Assembly (NCBI GenBank): GCA_037074615.1
Contig: CM073537.1
Location: forward strand, 18,061,989-18,125,988
Length of the DNA: 64,000 nt
From: Leucaena leucocephala
Taxonomy: Eukaryota > Streptophyta > Magnoliopsida > Fabales > Fabaceae
Direction: 5' to 3'
The notes below the pieces were generated by a model. That model did no database searches, had not been told where the DNA came from, and worked only from the letters and a program-made list of their open reading frames with translations. This document shows positions 32,056-43,975 of this stretch, one piece after another (within the stretch, counting starts at the first letter, position 1; each line of letters opens with the position of its first letter). The position numbers and the translations under genes are program-made.

Positions 32056-32949
32056 AATGATTCAATTCGACCATATATATGTTTGAGATTAATTTATAGA
32101 TTTAATTATTAAGAATTTAAATAATGGATTACTTTTGAATCCAAGACCCTTGACTCTTCCGCTAAACACTTCCCCAAGCAGAAAGATAGCGATGTGTCAG
32201 CTCCATAAATCTTTATCTACAAGTCTGATTCACTCATAAAAAAAATATTTATACGTGCTAGTTGATGTAATTGATAAAAAATTAATTTATAATTTATAAA
32301 GTTATAAATTTAAATTTTATTATTATAAATATTTTTTAAACTTAGAAATATACTTTGACTATACCCTGATACTTTTTGTTATAAAAAAACATTTATATCT
32401 TAATATCTTAATGGTACCATGTTGTTTTACAAGAATACATCAAGATTGTTTAATTTTAACTTTAGCAAACTAAATTTTATATTTTAATTTTAGTTTTTTT
32501 TAAAAAAAATATTTCTTAAAATTATTTTCATTCTATCATTTGCTTTTTTAAAAAAAATAATTTTATAAAAAATATTTTTGATAAAGTTTAGATTGTGCCG
32601 AATGCTGATGTTTCAAAGACTGTATTTTTCATTCATATCCAATCAACTATCACTATTTTTTTAGTCACTTATACTTTAATTCGATGCTGATTCAGTGAAC
32701 AGTGATATTCAATTTTTTAATATCATAGAAATAATAAATATTTAACCCAAAAAGCAAATCTAAGAGATGTCCCATCCTTAGCATGGAAGGGTTGCAAAGA
32801 AAAGGATGAATATGTGACAACATCTGCCATTTATTTGATTGGTGTAGGATTATTAGACTTTAATTAACAAAATACTTTAGAAATTGAAGTGAGATCCAAT
32901 TAATTCCTATTATTTATAATATATAAATAATATGTCTTCTGATAAATTA

Positions 32950-33327
32950 TACTCTCTCCTATTATTATCATAAGGACCTTTTCATGGTTCTTAATATAAA
33001 GTTCTTCCCCTAAACTATAATAATTGTTTCCTAAATATTATTTGATTTGATATTTCTTAACTAATTGAATAACCTTCTAACTCTTTTCTTACCTCATAAC
33101 TGATTAAATAATTTTTTATGACTAATCAATAATGTCTAACACAGTTAATAGACTACTATTTAATTATCGGTTAGAAGATATTGTTTAGATTCTAAAAAAT
33201 TAACCTCTTATGATTAAAACTCGATTAAAGGTAATTTTAAGAGTTTAAAAGTATTAATTAATTAATTTAATTTTTTTAATTTATGTAAAATTATTAATAA
33301 ATCTTATAATAAGTAATAGAGGAAGCA
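32950..33327. mobile_element. Stowaway-like MITE
   Basis: The left end TACTCTCTCCTATTATTAT and the reverse complement of the right end, ATGCTTCCTCTATTACTTAT, are similar. Both ends are flanked by TA, as expected for Tc1/mariner-related Stowaway elements (CTCCCTCCGT-type ends). The interior is A/T-rich and non-coding. Confidence 0.45.
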
Positions 33328-33721
33328 TATATTGATTTCCTCAACTAACGATAGTTTTTCTTCCACTATAAGACAACTTAGGAGGAAGCTGTTTTTTTTT
33401 TTTTAACAAAGAAATTGAAAATAAGGGACACACGCAGTGGAATTATGTAAATTAAAATTAAAGGTGGTCCGGAATTTATGGGAAAAGATAATAATGTTTT
33501 TCATAGGAGCTTGAAAGAACATAAGCCAAACCACGTTGGACAAATTTGTTTAGTGTTAATCAATTAGTTGCACTTTTTGGTTCAATTCAAACTTTGTCCA
33601 TTTTCAATTCTCTCTTCTTTTCCCAAACCCCAAGCTCCCTCCTCACATGATCCCAACTAACAATTGCTCTTCCCACAACCAACTTGGTCTTTTCTAATAT
33701 ATTTTTTCAACACTTTAATAT

Positions 33722-33981
33722 AATACTTTTTTCTCTTTACTAGATAATTAATTTATAAATATTAAAAAAATTAATTAAATTAATTATTTATAAAAATTGT
33801 ATGTTAGTTTTTATAAAATACTATCTTTAATCATTTATATTAAAACTCCCTAATATTATAATTAATAAGGATAATTTAGAAAAAATATAAATTTAAGAGC
33901 TAAACTGAATTAAAGTATTATATTTAGAATTAAAATAAACCTCATAACTAACTTTTATATTTATGACCGGGGAGAGAGTAT
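33722..33981. mobile_element. Possible second Stowaway-like MITE
   Basis: The right end read inverted is TATACTCTCTCCCCGGTC, and the left end is AATACTTTTTTCTCTTTAC. End similarity is partial and the interior is A/T-rich, so support is weak. Confidence 0.3.
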
Positions 33982-34749
33982 AAAATTAGATGGGTCTATC
34001 CTGTGTCATATAAAATTAAAAAAAAAATATGAAATGTTGTTTTATGATTTGTAAGCATTTTAATTTGCTACAAATTTGATAGATATTTATTTAGATTAGA
34101 TAAGATAGCTAGAGTAATAAATGTTTTGTTCATTTGCTTGGTTTTATTAATATAAGTAAAAAACTTAAGTCTACTTCAAAATAGTGTTAGAACAAAATAA
34201 TGATGATGATGATATATACCATTTTAAGACTGTTAAAAACATATTTGTGTGTTTGTTAAAAATATTTTTCAATTATTATATATAAAATATATACTGTTGA
34301 TTATTTGATTATGATAATTTAATGAATTCACCCCATTCTCGCTCACAAGTCACAACAACTTAATCATCGATATAATTTGCTCAAACGGAAACAAAAAAAA
34401 AAAAAGTAAAAGCATGCTCCATTTGTATTCTCTGAATGTGCTTTCAAAATTATTGTTTACATTTGGCGAAAGGACTTTGAAAACCGTTTGAACAAAACCA
34501 AACAACCTTGGCGTCGCTTTTGGGTTTGCAAAAGGACTTTTGGTATTCTTTTTTTTCTTTTCTTTTTTTGGTAAAAAGGACTTTTGGTATTCTGAAAGTT
34601 GAAACCAAAAACACTAATCTTATGTATAACAGATAAAACTCAAATACGCTCAAGTATTATGATCGCCTAGTCATGTGTGTTTATTTTCCTTCAAGGACAT
34701 GCCCTTAATTATATACTCCAAATCTGATTATAAGCTCTGAAAAGTAAAA

Positions 34750-34763
34750 GGGGGGGGGGGGGG
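34750..34763. repeat. Run of 14 G
   Basis: An uninterrupted poly-G tract on the plus strand in otherwise A/T-rich DNA. The exact count is prone to sequencing error. Confidence 0.85.
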
Positions 34764-35000
34764 TGATGAACAATTCCCCTAAAAGAAATAAATAACCTAA
34801 ACTCATTAATGCTTGATCAAGTACACTGACATCAAAGGGAGAGCAAAATTTATTACAGATTCAAACTTGTCAGTTCAAGTGCGTTTTCTTACTTTCCCCT
34901 TATATCTGTATTTTGTAATAATTTAAATCCCAAGTGAAGCATTTCACCTTTCATCACATCACTGTGTATCTCTATAAAATAGCAACGTGAAGCCTCATTT

Positions 35001-35538
35001 CCTGATTATTTTTCTTCACCAAAACCCTAGACAAAAGAGATGGGATCATGGGAACAATACTGAATAAAGCCTTCCACTTCCAAGAAGAATTGTAAGAAGA
35101 AGAAAAAGTTCCCAAAGTGAAAAACAGTTGGTGTTTTGAAAGAAGGGTTGTGGGGAAGAAACATAAACACATGATAATCAATGAGAGTGTGGGCAGAATT
35201 CTCTCATATCAAAGACAACTGAAGCATAAATAAACTCAAAAAACTCCAGAAAACTGGAGATGTGAATGCAGTTTCTCAAGATTGAAAGCAAGGTGTCTAT
35301 ATGGGATGCTCCTAAAATTCTCAAGGTTGGCCATGGTTTATTCAAGATCAATTGGATGGCCATGAAAAAGACTATAAGATTATCAACCCAAAGATAAAAA
35401 GGCCCTGATGTGTTCTAGACCTGTGGAACAGGGGTATCTGAAAAACAAAACCTATTTTGAGGAATCCCTTGAATAATGATGTCCCCTTTAAGAATTGGGA
35501 TAAAAAAGGAGTAAAAATGAGGTGTGCATTCACATGGC
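35001..35538 (-). other. Probable 3' UTR and flank of the CCCH gene
   Basis: Less A/T-biased than the DNA before it and directly downstream of the CCCH stop codon. Open frames here (for example 35363–35178 minus) show no family signature and are taken as untranslated. Confidence 0.35.
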
Positions 35539-38500
35539 TTAGCTTGAGGTATGAGAGACAGCGCTGCTTGTCGTGATTGTGGGAGTCACCACCGGAACAG
35601 AACTTTGGGTGGATATTTGAGTATTTGACTCTGAAACGGTTCCACTAGATGACAACGCCAAGCCAACTGACCCAGTAGATGTGCTCATGGACGAAGACAT
35701 GCTGAATGATCCGTGCTCCTTGCTTGAACAAGGGCTAAGTTCAGGCTGCAACTCCAATGATGAGGACGATGGTGCAAGAGTACTTATGGATGAACCCACA
35801 GGAATGGAAACAACTGGCATATTAACAAGGGAAGAAGCAGATAGACTGTAAGCCAATGCTCCCATAGGATGATCAAACTTGCATGCAGGACCGAACTTAC
35901 ATACTCCCTGCTGCGCATAATGAATGCAAGGCGGTGCACCCTGATTATCAAGCACTGACATGAGATGAAGGGCTAACCAAGTAAAAACAACCAAATGAAT
36001 AAATTATACGCATGTAACTTACGTCACAAACCTTGAGGGCATTTCATGATATAACTTTCTATTATACACACATAAAAAGAATTTTCTATTATATACCACA
36101 TGAGAGCAGACTCCAACACAAGTAAAAACGATTAAACAGAAGTAAAGCACCTGTGCAATTTGAGACAAAATCAGCTTAGACTTTGACAGTCTGCAAGGGA
36201 AAATGAAACAGCTGAGTCTAGACTGTTAAGTATATTAAGACTTATATCTCATCCTATAGCCTCCAGAAAAGTAAAACAAGGTACAGTTTTTTGTTCGATT
36301 AATCAACTATGTTTGCATTTCAACAGGCTCGGATTCAGCCTGGTAAAATTTTATTTATCAGCATTTACTCACAGATGGAAATAAAAAAGTCCAAGTTATT
36401 AAATCCTTCATAAACTTACAGCTGCTTAAGCTTCTTTCACTCAACTAAATGCATCTCAATTACTGGCTCCTAGATATATCTTTTCTCGTTAGTATAATTC
36501 TACCAATCGTCGAGGAAAAGTTGTCGGTAAAACATATTATCTGAAATCTAATAAAGACTTGTCCTTGATTCACAACACTCTTAAACTTACAAAAATGAAC
36601 AAAAGAGTTAAAAACATAGTGAGCATAATCCAAGTGTGAGGAATCCAAAAGCTTGTCTGAGACATTTGAAGATAAACAAGTCCCAAGCAAAATGAGAGGA
36701 CTTAGAAGAAGACGTTCATAAGAAAGAATCAAACAAATTTCAGAATAGAATTATCATCATAATGTTCTTAGACACATTCTTAAAGCCAACGCCAGTCAAC
36801 ATATCAATAGTCAAGTAAGCAGTTTGCTAAAAGGCCAAACTGACGCTACTAAAGAACAAGAAACAAAGAAAAAGCCAAACAAATCTACATATTGAAATGT
36901 TGACAAACAATGCTCAAGACAACCCTATTTTCGGTCCAGGACACTGAAAAATCTAACCCTTTGGCAATAGAAAATTATTCAATTCAGATCCCCTACAATT
37001 TTGAGAACTCTTGAATAGAAATGAGAAGACAATTACAATTTACAACAACACAGTATATTATACTGTAAACAATAATTAACTCTTGGTTTTGGCATTCTTT
37101 GAATTAATGCAGACGATAATGTGCTAGACCTCAATGAAACCAAGAGCAGAGAACACAAAATTTCAGTAAAACTTTTTATAACCAGCTATACACTCATGTT
37201 AGTGATAACTATATCTAAAAGCAGATATTCTATTTGTTGAGTTTAGGCTCATCATCATATAAATATTTCTGACAATCAGCATGCAAGATCTTGACCTATG
37301 CATGACATTTATAGTCTATAGTTTAGTGACACATCAGCATAAAAACATCAGAAGTATGATTTGATCATACAAATTCAAAAAACAGAAGAGGTGGTATAAG
37401 ATTGCAACCCTATTATCAACACCATGCATATATACAGAGCTTGATGAAATTTTATGAAGGCAAGCAGCTGAGAGGAACTATATTTTATTTGAACAAATAG
37501 AGAAATTGTTTGATCTTTTAATTATCTTATCAAATGTCACCCACCTACACTTTTATTCTCTTTAATGCACTTTGCACTTTAGAGGAGCTAAATCCCTTCA
37601 ATAAATATCGGAAATAATCTCTATAGTTTAGCAGATGTTGACAAAACAAAAAATGCAAAGACTTGTAATTCGTCAAAGGTCAACAATAAAAAGACATAAT
37701 TAATTGACACAAAAAGAATAAGAAATATGTAAGAAATGACTGTCAGAAGTTTTTTGACAAGGTATATACATTAATGGAGGAATTCCCCATTTAGCCGAAA
37801 GAGTTGTTGATAGAGCACAATGGCAGCGAACGACCCATGTAGCCGAACCCAATTAGTGGGATAAGGCTAGTTGTTGTAATGGAGGAATTCCCCAACAATG
37901 TTATAAAAGAACTTAATTGAAACATAGTGTGGCAACAAAATATAAAAGAGCATCATTCAACAATGGAGGATTTTAAAGAGGCGTATACTAGTAGAACTTG
38001 CTCATGTGCGCAGATCAGAACTTGGATTCTAAGAAAATACACTTGAACATTGAAAAAAAAAACACACCTGAAGCTAAAAGGAAAGCACAAGAACAAGGAA
38101 TAACAACCAAGTGGAATCCTACTGTAATTTGTTTTCTATGACTAGAGTTAAAAAAAAAAAACTAAAAATAGTATACATGTGAAGCAAGCTTCAAATCTTA
38201 CAACAAACAACCATATATTAAAAAAAAAACTAAAAAAATGTTGCAACAAAATGAAGTCAATTTTGTACATATGAAAATTGCATATAAATATTAATAACTG
38301 GTTATTGGATAGTAATAATAAAGTTGATGGAATATTATTCATAATCCAACATAAGGCATCATGAAAAGGGGGTTGAGGGATGGTAGTTACCAGGCACATA
38401 GGAAGACCCACAGGACTAAGGACCACGTTCGGTACAATCAATTCAGGTGGATGATGATATCTACAGGACGGACCAAATCTACACTCCCCTGTTCTCAAGT

Positions 38501-40206
38501 AATGCCGACATTCTGGTTGACCAGGTCTTTCTGGGAATGAATGTTGTTCTCTCTGACTAGTGCTTAAAGGACCAAATGAAGAACCTGTAGGTTGATAAGG
38601 TGCAGTATAGGCAGGTCCTGGTGAAGGTAGCTGGGTATTCCCATAAAGGTGTGTTGAGCCAACATTAGATGGAGTACTAGAAGGAACTGCAGGGCTTGTA
38701 GGAGCCTGTGTAAAGTGTCAAAAGACATCAACAAATGCACTCACAATTTGTTGAAACTGTCAAAGGAAAAGCTTGACCTACCTGATAAGGATTCCAACCT
38801 GAAAAGGGGACAGGAGACATTACCATAGGCCCATAAGGATTTCGGACTAAAGACCCTGGTAGTAGAGGCGATCTTGCAACCATTACACCATATTGTTGTG
38901 ATGAAGGACCAGATGGAGGCTGCATAGTTGGATAGAATGGTGAAGGTACTCGTACAGGTAGAGTTGAAGCTTGGAGAACTGGTAGTGGGGCAGGAACTTG
39001 AACACCAGAAGGCTGTGGATGATGAAACTTACAAGTTGTGCCAAACTTGCATTGTCCTGTTTTCACATAATACGAACACTCTTTCTCATCCTGTATTTGT
39101 AAAATGTAAGTTTGGGACAAACTCTTGCCATGGTTAGAAAATACAGATCCAATATTTAAAGCGGACGCATAAGTATGGGCTAAACATAATGTTATACAAA
39201 CCGGTCGCAATGGGTATCCATAATAATTAAGTGACACAGGAGCAACGCCTCCTCCCTGCCGAGGATGGTGGTACTTACATGAAGCACCAAATTTGCAAGA
39301 TCCTGTCCTAATATAATACTGCAGTTTAAGTAAATAGATTTAATTAATACTAAAGGCCAGCCATCAATTTTGAAGACAGCCGAAGCAAAGAGTAAGAATT
39401 ACAATGGCAAAAGCAATATCATTTATAATGTTCTCCCAGAGCATATAGCAGATAGCAAAACCAGATCAAGTACCTGACATATAGGCTGGCCTACTCGCTT
39501 TGGATACTCCGCACCAGTCCTCGAAGCTCCTATAACCTAAACAGCATATATATGTCACCAAATTATGAAAGGTCCAATCAGACTATCAAATGAAAACATT
39601 TTAGTCTCAGTTGAGTTAATTTAATTGATTTTGAAATGATCCTAACACAAACTTGAAAAGCCACAGCCTGAAGGCAATCCCAGCAATGAAAAGCTTTATG
39701 ATGTTGTGGGCTCAAATATTATGCACCGCTCATGAGTCATAACAAAGATCAAACCAAACTGAAGCGAACGATCACATCAAAAACCAAACGATGTCCTTTA
39801 ATATTAAAAACCGTCCAGTAATCAACCACAACAAACTTACCGCGCCTTGGTCACGGGGATGATTGAACCGACACCGCGAGCCATACCCACAAAACCCTGT
39901 CTTCAAATAGTAGATACAATCCGCCTCATCGGGCCGTTGTGGATACGATTCCCCACCAACCAATCCCAGTTGCCGAATAGATTCTGCATTTGCGAAATCA
40001 AGATCAAATTCATCATATCACACTCCACATTCTGCTAAAACCACAAATCACCAACCCAGAACTCGAAAGTCTATCAAACAAGGAACGGAATTCAGAATGC
40101 AGAGGCTTACACACCCACCTTCAAGCCCCGTTTCGCCTCCGGTTCCAGTCCATTCCGGTGACGGATCGGACTGCGACTCGTCACTTGCCCGGCCGTATCG
40201 CTCCAT
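35539..40206 (-). CDS. CCCH zinc finger protein (ZFN/C3H58-like), 478 aa
   Basis: Exons in coding order: 40206–40119, 39983–39841, 39536–39474, 39318–39202, 39090–38782, 38705–38391, 35940–35539 (479 codons). Five C-x8-C-x5-C-x3-H fingers lie at 52–71, 97–116, 142–161, 306–325 and 350–369, arranged 3+2 as in the plant ZFN subfamily. The start MERYGRASDE and the Pro/Ser/Gln-rich linker and tail fit that subfamily. Members bind nucleic acid and are annotated as nuclear nucleases or RNA-binding regulators; no catalytic site is visible. Neighbourhood suggests orthology to Arabidopsis C3H58 (At5g18550). The last intron is 2.45 kb and holds a LINE fragment. The usual PLRP before finger 5 reads PMCL here. 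Confidence 0.93.
37772..37894 (+). mobile_element. 87-bp LINE/SINE tail with 18-bp target duplication
   Basis: TAATGGAGGAATTCCCCA occurs at 37772–37789 and again, perfectly, at 37877–37894. Between them (37790–37876) lies ACCCAATTAGTGGGATAAGG followed by CTAGTTGTTGT. This is the widespread plant non-LTR retroelement 3' end (AGTGGGATAAGGCTTxGTTGTTGT). A long perfect duplication plus a short 3'-only insert is the mark of a 5'-truncated LINE or SINE insertion. It sits in the last intron of the CCCH gene. Confidence 0.85.
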
Positions 40207-40560
40207 TGTACGGACCAGACCAAAACGGGACGAGACCCAACTACACAGTAATCCGGCACAGAGAATGAGGGTCTCCGATCAAATGGGGGTGTCTGAATAG
40301 AGAAACTGGTTAGATCGTCTGGGACTCTGGGTGTTTTGGAGTCATACACACACAGTCACGAGCACGCAGAAAGAGAGAGAGAACGACAGCGTCTCTGCTC
40401 CTAGTTTAGCCTCTCTCCTCTCTCCTCTCTCCTCTCTCCTCTCTCCTCTCTCCTCTCTCCTCTCATCGTGAGCCTTGCCTCCTTGGTCTGACAGTTTATT
40501 GGTTTGCTCATGTACGCGCCAAACATCGCTGATATCCACGAAAAATAATCTCTTAAAAAT
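40207..40560 (-). promoter_or_regulatory. 5' UTR and promoter of the CCCH gene
   Basis: GC-richer DNA upstream of the ATG at 40206, probably mostly transcribed leader. It includes the purine-rich heptamer array at 40411–40464. No TATA box is obvious. Confidence 0.4.
40411..40464. repeat. Heptanucleotide (CTCTCTC)n minisatellite
   Basis: About 7.7 perfect copies of a 7-bp unit. On the gene's strand it reads GAGAGAG/GAGAGGA purine tract, 205–258 bases before the CCCH ATG. GA tracts like this can bind BPC/GAGA-binding proteins in plants; that role here is inference. Confidence 0.95.
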
Positions 40561-40767
40561 AATTGAAGGCGGAAAATTTTAATATTACGTTTATTTATTT
40601 ATTTGAACTTATTATAAGATGTTAAATAAGTAAGTTAAGGCAGGCCAAAATAAATAAGCGAGTTAAATAACAAGTTTAGTGAGATCTAGCTAGGTCTATC
40701 TAGCGTCTTGCCTTATGAAAAAACAAAATTACTATATAAAAAGACCAAAATAACCTTTTTGGCGCAT

Positions 40768-41583
40768 GTGGTAATTAGGGGTGTTCATGGGCAGGGCTGG
40801 GCAGGGCGACCCCCCTGCCCGGTGCCCTGCCCAGAAAAAGTATGGGCTGTATTTTGCAGCCCGATGCCCGGCCCTACCCGGTAAAAGCCCTAACCATTTT
40901 GGGCTGGGCATAGGCGGGCTGGGCGTGGGCGGGTTGGGCATGCCCAAGTTGTGATGCCATGCTCATGTTGTGAAAAAAATCTGCAATTATAAACTTCTAA
41001 AATAATATCATATTCATATATCTTCAAGAGTTAAATAATATCTATAATCCACTAAAAATAAGGTAACAAAAATATAATAATTAAAGTTTTGAAATTCATT
41101 GCATATAAAAAAACCTTGAAGTCTAAGTAGTTTATAATTACAACTTTACATCAATTTCTCAAATGTTGACAAGTATGAAGTATCTAAAAAAATAAAATAA
41201 ATAATTATAATTTGTAATGTAATCATATTATGATTAATAAAGTTAAAAAAATTAATGTAGTTATAAATATTAAAAGATGCAACTTACGTACTTAACTACT
41301 TATATTTCTAAAATGACCCTTTAGTCACCAGTAACTATCATATTCTCCTTTCTAAGTGTAGCATCTACAGAGAAAATAAAAAAAATAAAAAAAAGGTGCT
41401 CATGGGCAGGGCAGGGCAGGGCAACCCCCCTGCCCGGTGCCCAGCCCGAAAAAAGCATGGGCTGCATTTTACAGCCCGATGCCCAGCCCTGCCTTATATT
41501 TATCGGGCTGGGCAGGGCCATTTTTTCGCGGGCTCAGGTGGGCATACCGGGCCGCGGGCTTTATGAACACCCCTAGTGGTAAT
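40768..41583. mobile_element. 800-bp non-autonomous hAT element with 8-bp TSD
   Basis: The element spans 40776–41575. Its ends are TAGGGGTGTTCAT and the inverse ATGAACACCCCTA, 13-bp terminal inverted repeats. The 8 bases GTGGTAAT flank both sides (40768–40775 and 41576–41583), a perfect target duplication of hAT size. About 170 bp inside each end is GC-rich (GGGC/GCCC clusters) and forms long subterminal inverted repeats; the centre is A/T-rich. It encodes no transposase. A full-length relative lies at 58753–59542. Confidence 0.93.
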
Positions 41584-42176
41584 AAAGGTCCATCAACACT
41601 AGATTATAGGATTTTACAGATTTCTCCTTTTGTATTAGAGTTAATATAAAAAAGTGATTATGAGATTAATTAATCTGGCTTCCATCCAGGAACATCAGAT
41701 AGATAGATGCTGTTGCTACCACGTGGCATCATAGAGATCTTCCGTGAAAATTGTAAAAAACTGATATAATAGTTAGTGCGAGGTATTATTTACACACCCT
41801 CGCATTAGGAATGATATAATATAAAACTTGTGGGAATATTCAATTGTTAAGAATTTAATTTATAAAATTATGAGTTTAAATTTTATTGTCGATATAAATA
41901 TCTTATTTATAAATAATCTATAAATATTTTTATAAGTAATTTATAAATATTTTTTAAATTTAAAAATATATTTTAATTTTAACAAGTTACATGCAATTCA
42001 ATTTATTTAAATCTTTTTTATAAAAAAATAGATGATATATAACTTCCAATCTACGTATATTTTAAATAAGTTATTATCTTTACTATTTTATTTTGTCCTA
42101 ACTTATTTTCAAGGGAAGACGGTTTGGTTGGATGGTGTTATAATATTATAAACGGTAAAAAGCTTAGACTCATTTA

Positions 42177-42443
42177 ATATATTACTCATCGTGTCATTAA
42201 CATAAAAGTTAATTTAAGAATTGATATTGATATTAAATATAAGATATATTTTTTTATATTTATTATTTTTTTAAATTATCTTCGTTGATATAACTTCAAT
42301 ATTAATCAAATAACAGAGATGATAAAATTAAAAAATATAGTTAGAGTATTTTTAAATAAAATATGTTATATTAATTAATTTTTTTAATATAATTAAATTA
42401 ATTAAATATATTTTATATTAAAATCGGATGAGGAGTAATATAT
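42177..42443. mobile_element. Stowaway-like MITE
   Basis: The left end is TATATTACTCATCGTGTCA; the right end read inverted is TATATTACTCCTCATCCGA. They match over about 14 of 19 positions, with TA at the borders. The interior is A/T-rich. Confidence 0.5.
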
Positions 42444-43162
42444 AAGATTAAAACTTGAAGGTCAACCGAAGATTGATTAATTTAACGGCTAATCTTTAGT
42501 ACTATTTACTTATTTTGCACTAGGATGCATAAAACATATGGGAAGGCATTAATCTAGTAATAGTAAAAAGAGTGAGTTACAACTTCCCATTCAAAATTTT
42601 ATGTTACACCAACAAATTTAGTTTTTCTAATTTAGAGGTCCAAAATTTGAAAGAAAAAAATATGTTTGAAACAGGGGCCTTACGTTTTGTTATTGAAAAC
42701 TTAAAAGTCTCTTCCTTTGACTAATTTAAGCCAATTTATTTTTTTTATTAAAAATTAAGAGTAGAAACAGGTCAACATACCTATCAAGAGTCTACCGTTG
42801 TTTAACTTGGTCCAACACGTCTAACCAAAAGGTTAGAGAAGTTTTTCAATAAAGCATGATTTTTTTTTTGGGACCTGTTTCAATCAGGCATGTTTAAGCA
42901 AGTAGATTTAACTTACTTAAAGTTTGGCATCTAAGCCTAATAAGCAAGCATTTTTATGTACTCACGTGCATAAATATATATATTACTATATAATTTAAAT
43001 TAATTATTTATATTAATATCTATTATTTATTCAACTATCATAAATTAGGTTAAATTATTAGTAAACTTTTAAATATGTCTTTTATAACCTTCTGGCTTTC
43101 TGGGCCACTCGGGGTTCAACAGTCTTTTTTATTAAGGCCGGAGCTTTTAGATATGTTTTAAC

Positions 43163-43320
43163 TTTTAATCTAATAAGATTGATTAAGTAGTAAATAGTTA
43201 GGTATCGCTTAAACGGGATCTCAAATTCAAATCTTAGCGTATGTAAAAAATTTTCGTTAGAAGACTCACCTACCATAACTAGACGCGTGATGTAGGTCAG
43301 ATTCGTATGTAGTCAGGGTA
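43163..43320 (-). repeat. Dispersed repeat, copy 2
   Basis: The reverse complement matches the first 120 bases of the window in order and extends beyond it with CCTGACTACATACGAATCTG. Family not identified. Confidence 0.6.
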
Positions 43321-43975
43321 AAACTCTGATAAATTGGGTAAAAAAAATGTTTTAACTTTTAAAATATGCCAACTTTTAATAGGCTCAAAAATCCGAATAT
43401 ATAATAAAAAAAGCTTTATATAGATCTATTGGCAGCATTAGGCTTACATTTCATATATTATATCTAATTGTTTATATAAATTGTACTCTACACGTTTTAA
43501 ATGCTATTACCTTTCATTAAATTATTAAGTGTAAAATATAGTTTTATTTCAGAAAATCAGGAAAGAATTAAAATAAAATAAAAATAAAAACTTGTGAAAA
43601 AACCGCTCGGAATCTCGGATATTTTAATAAACCGATAGAAAGCGGTTCACGGAAACCCTTTACATTTTTTACTTTTTTGGGCTATTATGCAACTGGCCCG
43701 GCTACCAGACCCTCAATCCCTTCCCCGCCGTCGACGATAAGGTGAAGCTCTATCCGCCTTAGACCCGACGAACTTCCGTCGCCCATCTCGTTGTCAGGAT
43801 CGGCCCGTTGAATCATCGGGTTGAGCTGCTTTCGCCTATCGATCGAAGAGAGGTACATGAACCGTGAGACTTTTGCGATTTAAACGAAGAAGACTGCCTT
43901 TAACTTTCTCTTTCTGGTTTACTTCCTGAACAACAATCCGTAGTAGACCCAAGAACACTAAAACAAAGATCATTA

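Larger units (their letters stand above)
30001..35000. other. Gene-poor AT-rich intergenic region
   Basis: No convincing gene. A minus-strand frame at 30297–30076 has no recognisable motif. The stretch holds two microsatellites, MITE-like pairs of ends and a run of G. From about 35000 it merges with the probable 3' UTR of the CCCH gene. Confidence 0.4.
41584..43975. other. Intergenic region and SLX9-like promoter
   Basis: A/T-rich with repeat relics (42177–42443 and 43163–43320). From about 43670 the DNA becomes GC-richer and probably contains the SLX9-like leader. A TGGGCT motif (site II type, common in promoters of ribosome-related genes) occurs near 43677. Confidence 0.4.

Noticed and set aside
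40732..41649. Pro/Gly/Ala-rich frames on both strands
   Set aside because: They arise from the GC-rich arms of the hAT element and have no coding features.
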